Below, in pieces: positions 1 to 8,333 of a DNA stretch of 55,256 bases. The position numbers and the translations under genes were made by a program. The stretch's first letter is position 1. Each line of letters opens with the position of its first letter. The stretch is taken from contig JAAFIL010000020.1 in NCBI GenBank assembly GCA_013297775.1, positions 1 to 55,256 of the forward strand, given 5' to 3'. This DNA is from Bacteroidota bacterium. GTDB taxonomy: Bacteria > Bacteroidota > Bacteroidia > B-17B0 > Aurantibacillaceae. The notes beneath the pieces were generated by a model. The model ran no database searches. It was not told where the DNA came from and saw only the letters and a program-made list of their open reading frames with translations.

Positions 1-35
1 AAAAATTCAGAATAACTTTTTGGCGAAACTTAGAC

Positions 36-125
36 TGTGTAAACCCAATTTAGGATTAATTTAAAAGTGTAAATTTGTATTAGGATTATTAACCAAAATG
101 TGTCAACTAAATTCAGGACGAGACA
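36..125 (+). repeat. three spaced copies of an IS-end-like motif
   Basis: Three related 24-26 bp units occur at 36-60, 66-90 and 99-124, about 30-33 bp apart. Each starts with GTGTAAA or GTGTCAAC and ends in TTAGGATTA or TCAGGACGAGACA. A near match to the third unit lies at 37927-37953. Spaced, repeated transposase-binding sites are known at the ends of some insertion sequences, notably the IS21 family. No transposase gene is visible here, so this is at most an orphan end or remnant. The IS assignment is inference. Confidence 0.35.
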
Positions 126-229
126 ACCTGCTTCGCAGACCTTTAATTTGTTTTGGCTTTGCTAACAAACATTTGTATCTTTAAACAACCTTTTGTTCGT
201 ACAGACAGTTTAGTGTTTCAAAACGTCAA

Positions 230-266
230 CTACTGGTAGCCCCAAACCGTTATATGCGATTTTGGG
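230..266 (+). repeat. attC-like 3' half-site upstream of fic
   Basis: The stretch contains GCCCCAAACCGTTATATGCG followed by ATTTT. It resembles the sequences just upstream of three minus-strand genes of the 33-37.5 kb array (reverse complements of 36153-36200, 33748-33795 and 37492-37539), which share a CCnAAACGTTnTRTGYnATTT pattern. It ends about 40 bp before the fic start, as the 3' end of a cassette recombination site would. The matching 5' half is not visible after the fic stop codon. Assignment is by similarity within the window only. Confidence 0.35.
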
Positions 267-305
267 AAACCAGAATAAACGACAGAAAAAACTAAATTTG
301 ACATT

Positions 306-1670
306 ATGATAGAGATAAATAAAGAACTGTTATCGCCTGACTTGACTCAGAAGATAAAAAACCTTGAACTTGAAGTTAACGAGTTTAGAGACACCCCGCT
401 TGACAAAATTGCGCTTGAAAAATTAAGAGAACACTTTCGGACACATCATATTTATCATAGTGCGGGAATAGAAGGAAACAGACTTACAATGGCAGAAACT
501 GCTATTGTATTAAAAGAAGGAATTGATATTTCAGGCAAACCTCTAAAAGACAGCATTGAAGTTAAAAATTTAGGTCTTGCTTTTGACTTTTTGTTTGACC
601 TTTCACAACAAGATGTTCCAATTTCAGAAAACTACATAAAACAGATTCATAAATTAATCATTGGTGATGACCCATCTTTAAGCCCAGGAGATTATAGAAA
701 TATTGGTGTAATAATCACAGGTTCTGAACACCGACCACCAGAACCATTTGAAGTTCCAATAAAAATGATGGAATTAGTTGAATGGATAAGAGAAAATCAA
801 AATCAAAACCCAATTATCGTTGCTGCTATTGCTCATCACGAGTTTGTAAAAATCCATCCATTTAAAGACGGAAATGGTCGAACAGCAAGACTATTATTAA
901 ACTTAATACTCTTAAAAAAAGGTTTTCCGATTTGTAATATAAGAAGGGATGAAAGACCAATGTATTATGAAGCATTATCAATCGCAGACATGGGCGTATA
1001 TGAACCAATTGTAGAAGTAGTAGCTGAAAACTGCTCTATTCTATTCTCTGAATACACCAGATTACGAGACGAATCAAATAGACTTAAAGAATGGGCTAAG
1101 AAAATTGGAAATAAAGACCAACAAGCAAGACTATCGAAAACAAAGACGGAGTTTGAATTGTGGTTAAATAAAGTGAATCAAATAAAACTAGAATTCAAAC
1201 AAACTGTAAATATATTGGACGACACGATTGAGTCATATTATATAAGCTTTTATGAATATCCAGCTTTGACACTTGAAAAGTATCAACAACTGAAAGAAAA
1301 CGGAATAGCACCTGCGACTAATTTCTTTTCAATAAGATTTCATAATAAAGACACGGACAGAATTGTTGCGACCTTTATGTTTAGATTTTTCAGGAATAAT
1401 GACAAGTATCCAAACGCAAAAACTGCAATTCCTTTAAAACTAAACTACTTTGACAAGGAATCAGATAACTTTAATTTTATTGGATTTTTCGATAAAGCCC
1501 AGAAAATCGAATTAAGGTCATTCTACATTAACGAAAAAGGAGAAACTGTTGTTCGTTTTATCAAGCCAGAAGACGAGAAATATTATGAACACGAGACAAC
1601 AACAGAAAGAGTAACAGATGTGGTAATGAAATTTTTTGACCAAGTTTTTGAGAACATAATAGGACTGTAA
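306..1670 (+). CDS. Fic family protein (probable AMP transferase)
   Basis: A 454-residue Fic-domain protein. The catalytic motif HPFKDGNGRTAR is at about residues 184-195, with the active-site His and the phosphate-binding loop intact. Upstream, about residues 52-58 read SAGIEGN, which matches the (S/T)xxxE(G/N) inhibitory helix of class II Fic proteins, so it is probably self-inhibited until activated. Fic enzymes typically move AMP from ATP to a hydroxyl of a target protein. The last 200 residues have no domain I recognise. No antitoxin-like partner gene is adjacent. TAAATTTG, a -7-like box, ends just before the start. A half attC-like sequence precedes the gene and a MITE fragment follows it, so it may be a mobile cassette. 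Confidence 0.9.
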   Translation: MIEINKELLSPDLTQKIKNLELEVNEFRDTPLDKIALEKLREHFRTHHIYHSAGIEGNRLTMAETAIVLKEGIDISGKPLKDSIEVKNLGLAFDFLFDLSQQDVPISENYIKQIHKLIIGDDPSLSPGDYRNIGVIITGSEHRPPEPFEVPIKMMELVEWIRENQNQNPIIVAAIAHHEFVKIHPFKDGNGRTARLLLNLILLKKGFPICNIRRDERPMYYEALSIADMGVYEPIVEVVAENCSILFSEYTRLRDESNRLKEWAKKIGNKDQQARLSKTKTEFELWLNKVNQIKLEFKQTVNILDDTIESYYISFYEYPALTLEKYQQLKENGIAPATNFFSIRFHNKDTDRIVATFMFRFFRNNDKYPNAKTAIPLKLNYFDKESDNFNFIGFFDKAQKIELRSFYINEKGETVVRFIKPEDEKYYEHETTTERVTDVVMKFFDQVFENIIGL

Positions 1671-1699
1671 AGAACGCATCATTTTTAATAAATCGTACC

Positions 1700-1747
1700 C
1701 AAAAAAGAAACGGGATGAACGCCTCTTTTAGAAATGATGTTGGCATA
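1700..1747 (-). repeat. fragment of the TAATACCAACATC MITE-like family
   Basis: The minus strand reads GCCAACATCATTTCTAAAAG, followed by a GTTTCTTTTT stretch. This matches one half of the elements at 13665-13780 and 24263-24428. The opposite terminal repeat is not recognisable, so this is a truncated or diverged copy. It lies directly after the fic gene. Confidence 0.5.
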
Positions 1748-1777
1748 AAACCCTAAGTAATAATATTTTACATAAAA

Positions 1778-1808
1778 TTGGGAATTATAGCCTAAACTAC
1801 TATATTTG
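1778..1808 (+). promoter_or_regulatory. predicted sigma-A promoter of secDF
   Basis: TTG at 1778-1780 and TATATTTG at 1801-1808 are 20 bp apart, a good match to the Bacteroidota consensus (TTG, then TAnnTTTG). The -7 box is 33 bp upstream of the secDF ATG, giving a short leader. Confidence 0.6.
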
Positions 1809-1840
1809 CACCCTTAATTTAACAAGTTACATCATTCATT

Positions 1841-4800
1841 ATGCAAAACAAAGGTGCCATAAAAATATTTGCCGTTTTACTAACGTTGTCATGTATTTTT
1901 TATTTATCGTTTACTTGGATTACTCGTGGCGTTGAAAGCGATGCCAAAGACTACGCTAAAAATTACATTGCGTCTTCAAAATTCGCTAAACTGTTGCAAG
2001 ATTACGCAACGCTTAACCCAAGCAAAAAAGCCTCGTTTAAAGATTCTATGGAAATGTTTGTGCATGACCGTTACTTAGACTCGATGAAAAAAATTCCGGT
2101 TTATAATTTGCTCGTAACCGAATACACTTACGAAGAGTGTAAACGAAACGAATTAAACCTAGGTTTAGATTTACGTGGCGGGATGAACGTAACCTTAGAA
2201 GTTTCGATTCTTGACATCATTAAAAACATGTCGAACCAAAGTTTGGATGTAGCTTTAAACGATGCTTTAAAAGAAACACAAACCAATTTAGGGGTCGAAA
2301 ATAACGACGACTTTATTACCCTCTTTGAAAAAAAATATAAAAAGATAGCTCCCAATGGTCGCTTAGCCCCTTTGTTTACCAGTGTTGGAAATAAATCAGG
2401 TATTGATTACCAATCTACCAACGAAGAGGTTATTACCTACATTCGCGCACAAGTTAAAGAAGCCGTTCAAAATTCGGAAAACACATTCCGTAGCCGTATT
2501 GACCGTTTTGGTGTAGCGCAACCTAACATTCAACAATTAGGAAACAGTGGGCGTATTTTAGTTGAATTACCTGGTGTAAAAGATAAAGAACGCGTCCGCG
2601 ATTTATTACAAGGAACGGCTAATTTAGAGTTTTGGGAAACATTTGATAACCAACAAGTGTATCAATACTTTGAAAAAGCCAATGCTATTTTAAGCAAAGA
2701 ACTTTATGGTAATATTAACGCTTCTAAAAACGATTCTATTAAAAATGATTCGTTAGCCATCTCCACTCCTACGGCTGTGACTAATTCAACGGCTAATTCA
2801 ACCTCTACTTTGGTAGTAAAAGATAGTACTAAAAAAGACAGTGCAGTTGCAACGGCATCGTCAGCAGCCACACCAAGCGTTAATGCTAACGATACAGCTT
2901 TAGTAAATTTCAAAAAACGTTTCCCTTTAATTTCGGGAAGCCAGTTTAGTCCTTTAAGTTACATTTTAGGAACCAACGAAAAAAACCAACAGTATTTGGT
3001 GCAAGGTGCAGTTGTAGCACAAGCTAAAACAAAAGATGATGTTAAAAAAGCTAACGAATTTTTAGCCAACGAAAAAGTACGCGCTGTATTCCCATCTAAA
3101 CTCCGCTTTATGTGGGGTGCTAAAGAAGAAGAACAAAAAGATGCAGAGGGCAAAGTCATTCAAACGTATTTTGTATTGTATGCCGTAAAAGCAAGCGATG
3201 CAAAAGGCAGCCCCGCATTAAGTGGCGACCTTATTACCTCTGCATTTAAAGATTACGACGCGCAAAGCGGAGGCACACCCATCATTTCGATGACCATGAA
3301 TAACGATGCCGCTAAACGCTGGCAAAAGTTAACGGGTGCTAATATTGGTAAAGCCATTGCCGTTGTAATGGACAATATGGTTTACTCGGCGCCTAACGTT
3401 AACCAAGAGATTGCGGGTGGACAAAGCCGCATTAGCGGTAATTTTACCGATAAAGAAGCCGAAGCCGTTGCCGCCATTTTAAGTGCTGGTAAATTACCTG
3501 CCCCTGCTCGTATTGTAGAATACAGCGAAGTAGGCCCTACATTAGGTCAAGAAGCCATCTCATCGGGTTTATTAAGTTTTGTAATTGCTTTAATTGTAAT
3601 CTTAGTATTCATGGTGGTTTATTATAACAAAGCAGGTTTAGTAGCTAACGTTGCCTTAATTGCCAACATGTTCTTCATCATGGGTATTTTAACTTCGATG
3701 GGTGCTGTGTTAACCTTACCAGGTATTGCAGGTATCGTGTTAACCATTGGTTTAGCGGTAGATGCCAACATCCTTATCTTTGAGCGCATCCGCGAGGAAC
3801 TAGCCCTTGGAAAAAGCACTTCTCAATCTATTAAAGAAGGCTTTAAACACGCCATGAGTTCAATTATTGACTCGAATGCCACCTTAGCCATTTTAGCAAT
3901 CATCTTAATGGTATTTGGAAGTGGTCCTGTTAGAGGTTTTGCAACAACTTTGTTAATTGGTATTGGTGCTTCTTTATTTTCAGCTATTTTAATTACCCGT
4001 GTTATTTTTGAATGGATGTTAGATCGTAAAATGCCTATTCCATTTGATAATAAAATAACTAGCAATGCCTTTAAAAATATTGCGTTCGACTTTGTAGGTC
4101 GTCGTAAACTGTATTACACCTTCTCGGCTCTAATTATTGTGTTAGGTGTTGTGTTTTTCTTTAAAAATGGCGGCTTTAACCTAGGCGTTGATTTTGAAGG
4201 TGGACGCACCTACCAAGTGCGCTTTGAAAAAGAAGTGAATACCGATGATGTAAAGAAAGCTTTATCGAAAGGTTTTGGTTCTTCGCCCGATGTAAAAACC
4301 ATTGGCAGTGCCACGCAAGTTAAAATTACAACGACTTACCGCGTTAACGATAATAGCAAAGATGTAGATACCGAAGTAGAAAAAGTTTTAGAAGAAGGCT
4401 TAAACACTTTAAACACACCACATCAATTAGTGCAATCGCAAAAAGTAGGACCTGCCATTGCAACCAACATTGTTTATGGAGCTTATGGTGCTATTTTGTT
4501 CTCTTGCTTAATGATGTTTATTTACATCGTTTTACGTTTCCGAAAATGGCAATACGGATTAGGTTCAGTAGTAGCCTTGTTTCACGATGTGTTAGTAGTA
4601 TTAGCGTGTTACACCATTGGCGATGGGTTGTTACCATTCTCCCTCGAAATTGGTCAAGATTTTATTGCAGCCATTTTAACGGTTATGGGTTACACCATGA
4701 CGGAGACCGTGGTTGTATTTGACCGTATCCGCGAGCGTTTAACCGAAAGTGGTAAAGCCGATGTATTTGGCGAAGAACGTAACAAATTAATTAACTACGC

Positions 4801-4993
4801 TTTAAACAGTACCTTAAGCCGTACCATTTTAACCTCGTTAACGGTATTCTTCGTGTTATTAGTTATCTTTATTTTTGGTGGCGAAAGCATTCGTGGATTT
4901 ATCTTTGCCTTGTTAATTGGCCGTATTATTGGTACTTATTCATCGTTATGTATCTCTACACCGATCGTAGTAGATTTCGACAAGAAAAAATAA
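1841..4993 (+). CDS. secDF: protein translocase SecDF (fused SecD and SecF)
   Basis: A 1050-residue inner-membrane fusion of SecD and SecF, which uses the proton gradient to drive late steps of Sec export. An N-terminal membrane helix is followed by the SecD motif LGLDLRGG (about 107-114), a periplasmic domain, and the SecD membrane block with DANILIFERIREEL (about 640). The SecF half begins near 745, with GVDFEGG at about 783 and TETVVVFDRIRERL at about 953. The fusion is normal for Bacteroidota. Residues about 290-355 form a Ser/Thr/Ala/Asp/Lys-rich low-complexity insert inside the periplasmic region. The gene stands alone, with its own promoter and terminator. Confidence 0.97.
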   Translation: MQNKGAIKIFAVLLTLSCIFYLSFTWITRGVESDAKDYAKNYIASSKFAKLLQDYATLNPSKKASFKDSMEMFVHDRYLDSMKKIPVYNLLVTEYTYEECKRNELNLGLDLRGGMNVTLEVSILDIIKNMSNQSLDVALNDALKETQTNLGVENNDDFITLFEKKYKKIAPNGRLAPLFTSVGNKSGIDYQSTNEEVITYIRAQVKEAVQNSENTFRSRIDRFGVAQPNIQQLGNSGRILVELPGVKDKERVRDLLQGTANLEFWETFDNQQVYQYFEKANAILSKELYGNINASKNDSIKNDSLAISTPTAVTNSTANSTSTLVVKDSTKKDSAVATASSAATPSVNANDTALVNFKKRFPLISGSQFSPLSYILGTNEKNQQYLVQGAVVAQAKTKDDVKKANEFLANEKVRAVFPSKLRFMWGAKEEEQKDAEGKVIQTYFVLYAVKASDAKGSPALSGDLITSAFKDYDAQSGGTPIISMTMNNDAAKRWQKLTGANIGKAIAVVMDNMVYSAPNVNQEIAGGQSRISGNFTDKEAEAVAAILSAGKLPAPARIVEYSEVGPTLGQEAISSGLLSFVIALIVILVFMVVYYNKAGLVANVALIANMFFIMGILTSMGAVLTLPGIAGIVLTIGLAVDANILIFERIREELALGKSTSQSIKEGFKHAMSSIIDSNATLAILAIILMVFGSGPVRGFATTLLIGIGASLFSAILITRVIFEWMLDRKMPIPFDNKITSNAFKNIAFDFVGRRKLYYTFSALIIVLGVVFFFKNGGFNLGVDFEGGRTYQVRFEKEVNTDDVKKALSKGFGSSPDVKTIGSATQVKITTTYRVNDNSKDVDTEVEKVLEEGLNTLNTPHQLVQSQKVGPAIATNIVYGAYGAILFSCLMMFIYIVLRFRKWQYGLGSVVALFHDVLVVLACYTIGDGLLPFSLEIGQDFIAAILTVMGYTMTETVVVFDRIRERLTESGKADVFGEERNKLINYALNSTLSRTILTSLTVFFVLLVIFIFGGESIRGFIFALLIGRIIGTYSSLCISTPIVVDFDKKK

Positions 4994-5010
4994 AAACGAT
5001 TAGCATTTTT

Positions 5011-5045
5011 AAAAGCCGTTTACTAAAAAAAGTAAGCGGCTTTTT
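5011..5045 (+). terminator. rho-independent terminator of secDF
   Basis: An inverted repeat pairs AAAAGCCGTTTACT with AGTAAGCGGCTTTT around an A-rich loop. It is followed by a short T run and starts 17 bp after the secDF stop codon. Confidence 0.85.
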
Positions 5046-5134
5046 AATTTATTGCCTAGATGTAAAAACATCATGCTTCGAATACATACACTTTTAGCAT
5101 CGAATACTATTAGTTTTTTAACTAAATTCGTAAT

Positions 5135-6064
5135 GTGTTAGTTATAAAAGATACGACAGAATTTAGAATAGAAACGCCCTGCATTTTAACCATTGGTACC
5201 TTTGATGGCGTGCATTTGGGACATCAAAAAATTTTAGCACGTTTAAAAGAATTAAAACAACTTTTGGGTTTAAAAACTGTTGTTTTAACGTTTGATCCTC
5301 ATCCTCGAAAAATCATTCACTCGCATCAAAAAGATTTAAAACTATTAAGCCTAGTTGAAGAAAAATTAGAACTGCTGCGCCAACACGAGGTAGATGTAAC
5401 TGTGGTTTATCCCTTTTCAAAAACCTTTTCGCAATTGAGTGCCGCCGAATACGTTAGCGAAATTTTAATAAAACGTCTCAAAGTCAATTATTTGGTGATT
5501 GGTTACGATCATAAATTTGGGAAAGACCGCGACGGTGATATTTACACCCTCATCAAATTAAGCGTTCAATATAAATTTGAAGTAGAAGAAATTCCTGCCA
5601 AAGACATTGACTCCATCAACATCAGTTCAACGCGGATACGCAACGCCATCGAAACGGGCGATGTTGCCACGGGCGAGCGTTATTTAGGACACCCTTATTT
5701 TATTAAAGCACGCGTTATTGAAGGAAAACAATTAGGACGAAGCATTGGCTACCCTACCGCCAATTTAGCAGTAGAAGATAACGACAAACTTATTCCCAAA
5801 AATGGGGTGTATTTTGTGCAAGTTACCATTCATCAACAAACCCATTATGGTATGATGAACATTGGCACTAACCCAACTACCGATGCCGACAATGCTCTTA
5901 AACTAGAAGTAAACATTTTCAATTTTTCGGAAACAATTTACGGACAAAGCATTCAAGTAGCGTTTATAAAACGTTTACGCGACGAACTAAAATTTGAATC
6001 GTTGCAAGCTCTCATTTCGCAACTTAAAAAAGATGAAACAGCATGTTTAGAACTTATTTCATAA
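5135..6064 (+). CDS. ribF: bifunctional riboflavin kinase / FAD synthetase
   Basis: A 309-residue enzyme that phosphorylates riboflavin to FMN and then adenylylates FMN to FAD. The N-terminal nucleotidyltransferase domain has TIGTFDGVHLGHQ (about 21-33) and the SSTRIR motif (about 168-173). The C-terminal riboflavin kinase domain has GRSIGYPTAN and NGVYFV. The start is GTG at 5135: the overlapping ATG two bases upstream meets a stop at once, and the GTG start gives the usual family N-terminus. The 3' end overlaps the next gene by 22 bp, suggesting joint translation. Confidence 0.95.
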   Translation: MLVIKDTTEFRIETPCILTIGTFDGVHLGHQKILARLKELKQLLGLKTVVLTFDPHPRKIIHSHQKDLKLLSLVEEKLELLRQHEVDVTVVYPFSKTFSQLSAAEYVSEILIKRLKVNYLVIGYDHKFGKDRDGDIYTLIKLSVQYKFEVEEIPAKDIDSINISSTRIRNAIETGDVATGERYLGHPYFIKARVIEGKQLGRSIGYPTANLAVEDNDKLIPKNGVYFVQVTIHQQTHYGMMNIGTNPTTDADNALKLEVNIFNFSETIYGQSIQVAFIKRLRDELKFESLQALISQLKKDETACLELIS

Positions 6065-6657
6065 AATGGTGTGTTATTTCGTTTTGTGCTGTAGCCAGTC
6101 TTTTAAAGGCGCAACTGCCCTTATTGGACTCGGCTTCACTCGAAAAAATGCCCGCCATTACCGATTTGCAGGTCGCACTACAAAAACCCGACTCGGTTAT
6201 TAAACTGGTTTTACGCAAAAAACATTTCCAATCTTTTCCTACCGAAATTTTACGCTTTAAAAATTTGCAATACTTAGACATCAGTAAAAACAACATTAAA
6301 GAATTGCCCGATAGCATTGCACAACTGAAGCAATTGCAATACTTAGCTTGCAGTAAAACAGGCTTGCAACGTTTACCCAATAGCATAGGCGAATTGAGTG
6401 AGTTACGCTATGTTAATTTTAATCAAAACGAAATAGTGGTTATTCCTTATAGCTTTGGCCTCTTGCATAAACTACAAGTTGCCGATTTATGGAGCAATGA
6501 ATTGGAAGGTTTTCCTAGCTCTATGGCTGGCTTAGAGGCTTTAATGTGGATAGATTTCCGAAATATTTTAATTCCTCAAAATAAACAAGATGAGTTGAAA
6601 CGTATTTTGCCAAAGGCTAAAATTTATTTCAGTCCACCTTGTAAATGCAGTTGGTAA
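6043..6657 (+). CDS. secreted leucine-rich-repeat protein
   Basis: A 204-residue protein with an N-terminal hydrophobic signal peptide ending near LLKAQ. About five leucine-rich repeats of the LPxxIxxLxxLxxL type follow (for example LPDSIAQLKQLQYL). LRRs are usually protein-binding scaffolds, and no catalytic motif is seen. The C-terminus ends in PPCKCSW. It overlaps ribF by 22 bp in another frame, so it is probably co-transcribed. The partner is unknown, and a link to flavin metabolism is not implied. Confidence 0.8.
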   Translation: MFRTYFIKWCVISFCAVASLLKAQLPLLDSASLEKMPAITDLQVALQKPDSVIKLVLRKKHFQSFPTEILRFKNLQYLDISKNNIKELPDSIAQLKQLQYLACSKTGLQRLPNSIGELSELRYVNFNQNEIVVIPYSFGLLHKLQVADLWSNELEGFPSSMAGLEALMWIDFRNILIPQNKQDELKRILPKAKIYFSPPCKCSW

Positions 6658-6744
6658 AAATGGGTTGAATAGTTAAACTCTACGCTTTGCATACTTTATG
6701 AGTCTGAGTTAAACTATTACTGCTCGTTGCTGTTATCAATTAAA

Positions 6745-7161
6745 ATGAACAATTATAAAATGAAAATTTATTGTTTAATAGGTTTACTCTTTTTCTATCA
6801 AATGACTCCTGCTCAATCCTCAAATCCTGAAAAAATTGTTCAAGCTAATTTAGAAGCGTATAACAACCGTAACATTGACGCGTTCATGGAACATTTGAGC
6901 GATGATGTTGCGCTTTATAATTTTCAAGAGGCCACTCCAATTAAAGAAGGCAAAGAGGCACTTCGAATTCTTTATAAAAATTTATTTGAGCAATCGCCAC
7001 AATTACACTCTACTATTTTGAAACGCATTGTTTTCGACAACAAGGTAATAGACCACGAATACATTGTTGGCAGGCTTGGCTCCACTACACCACTCGAAAT
7101 TATTTTGATTTACGAAATCAGAAACGAAAAAATTTACCGATTAACCACCATCCGAAAATAA
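6745..7161 (+). CDS. secreted SnoaL-like (NTF2-fold) protein
   Basis: About 138 residues. A signal peptide ends near MTPAQS. The rest matches the SnoaL-like NTF2 fold: NPEKIVQANLEAYNNRNIDA at the start of the cone-shaped fold, then DDVALYNF, KEGKEALRILYKNLF and a final strand ending RLTTIRK. Members include small enzymes and ligand-binding proteins, so the activity cannot be told. I start at ATG 6745; a TTG 18 bp upstream is in frame but would add residues ahead of the signal peptide. Confidence 0.7.
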   Translation: MNNYKMKIYCLIGLLFFYQMTPAQSSNPEKIVQANLEAYNNRNIDAFMEHLSDDVALYNFQEATPIKEGKEALRILYKNLFEQSPQLHSTILKRIVFDNKVIDHEYIVGRLGSTTPLEIILIYEIRNEKIYRLTTIRK

Positions 7162-7204
7162 AACGAAACTATAAAATGTTGGTTAATTTTAATAAAAGCA
7201 AAAC

Positions 7205-7231
7205 TTGTACGCTTATTTTGTGTTATATTTG
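7205..7231 (+). promoter_or_regulatory. possible promoter of the PAS-domain gene
   Basis: TTG at 7205-7207 and a perfect TAnnTTTG box (TATATTTG, 7224-7231) are 16 bp apart, slightly short for the consensus. This predicts a leader of about 95-100 nt before the PAS gene, containing a small hairpin (GATGGAACACCCCATC). Confidence 0.45.
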
Positions 7232-7335
7232 TAAGGCATTCATTAATTTAAGAAAAATCCTTCTTCTGTATCATGGTGCTAATAATTGTAAGATGGAACA
7301 CCCCATCTAAAAAAAGATGAACTAAAATTAGAACT

Positions 7336-7872
7336 ATGAATTACAATTATATTCCGTCCTTAGAGTTTGGTATTGGTATTGTCCCTTTAGCTGCTCAACT
7401 TCCACACATCGAATCTATTTTAAGTGCCGAGTTCCGTGGTAATTTTGCCCGAACCGATTTTTCATACCATTACGAAATGGATGTAAAAAGTTTAATTGAT
7501 TTTTTAACCATCGAAAATTTACAGCTTTTTAAGCCCGAAAAAAATTACTTACGTTTTAAAAATCATGCTGTACTAATTACCAACCGCAGCAATCAAATTA
7601 AATGGGCAAGTCAAAACATAGAGAGTATGACGGGCTATAACTTAGACGATGTGTTAAATAAAAGTCCACGTTTGTTTCAAGGTGAGCAAACCGAACAAGA
7701 CAAAATTAAAAAGTTAGCCAGTTGTTTAGCCAAAGAAAAAGAACACGAAACAGCATTAACGAATTACCGCAAAAATGGCGAAACTTACATTTGTGGAATC
7801 AAAATAAGTCCTTTGCGAAATAAAATAAGTGGCGAGGTTACCCATTATTTAGCTTACGAAAAAGCAGTTTAA
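7336..7872 (+). CDS. PAS-domain sensor protein, LOV-like without flavin cysteine
   Basis: A 178-residue stand-alone protein with one PAS domain in the C-terminal half (about 80-178): IKWASQNIESMTGY, then SPRLFQGEQTEQD, NYRKNGETYICGIKISPLRN and a closing strand HYLAYEKAV. Its layout is close to LOV domains, but the GxNCRFLQG-type motif reads NKSPRLFQG, so the photoactive Cys is missing. The first 80 residues are not recognised. With no kinase, cyclase or DNA-binding output domain it is probably an adaptor or partner protein. It appears monocistronic. Confidence 0.75.
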   Translation: MNYNYIPSLEFGIGIVPLAAQLPHIESILSAEFRGNFARTDFSYHYEMDVKSLIDFLTIENLQLFKPEKNYLRFKNHAVLITNRSNQIKWASQNIESMTGYNLDDVLNKSPRLFQGEQTEQDKIKKLASCLAKEKEHETALTNYRKNGETYICGIKISPLRNKISGEVTHYLAYEKAV

Positions 7873-7886
7873 CGGTCTATTTTCAT

Positions 7887-8292
7887 TTCCTTTAACGCCT
7901 CTTAATTCACCACACCAAGATTTATTTCAAATCCCTTTCTTCCAATCTAATATCCCTCTTTGCGAACTTTGCGCCTTTGCGTGCCACTTTCAGAACAACT
8001 TAGTATTTAAGCAAGTTATAGCTTTCCTTTAACGCCTCTTAATTCACCACACCAAGATTTATTTCAAATCCCTTTCTTCCAATCTAATATCCCTCTCTGC
8101 GAACTTTACGCCTTTGCGTGCCACTTCTCTTACAACCTCGCATTTGACATTTGACCGAATTATAGGCTTCCATTCCATTTAGCACCTCGTAATTCACCAC
8201 ACCAAGATTTATTTCAAATCCCTTTCTTCCAATCTAATATCCCTCTTTGCGAACTTTGCGCCTTTGCGTGCCACTTCTCTTACAACCTCGCA
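7887..8292. repeat. three direct copies of a roughly 105-120 bp extragenic repeat
   Basis: Near-identical units at about 7887-7990, 8024-8142 and 8172-8292 fill the gap between the PAS gene and the convergent glycosyltransferase. Each contains AATTCACCACACCAAGATTT, a TTCTTCCAATCTAATATCCC block and an ending like TTTGCGCCTTTGCGTGCCAC. The last block is itself built from short TTTGCG repeats, and shorter relatives lie at 27800-27970. There is no open frame and no CRISPR-like unit size. Function unknown. Confidence 0.85.
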
Positions 8293-8333
8293 TAATTCCT
8301 CTTTACTAAAACCCAAGTTAAAATGTCTCTATA

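Noticed and set aside
306-1670. Fic/antitoxin pair
   Set aside because: The inhibitory motif is within the same protein and no small antitoxin-like frame lies next to it.
1561-1746. Minus-strand frame of 61 codons after fic
   Set aside because: Antisense to fic and through a MITE fragment.
7336-7872. Functional LOV photoreceptor
   Set aside because: The cysteine needed for the flavin adduct is missing from the key motif.
7887-8292. CRISPR array
   Set aside because: Only three units of more than 100 bp without constant-length spacers and no cas genes.
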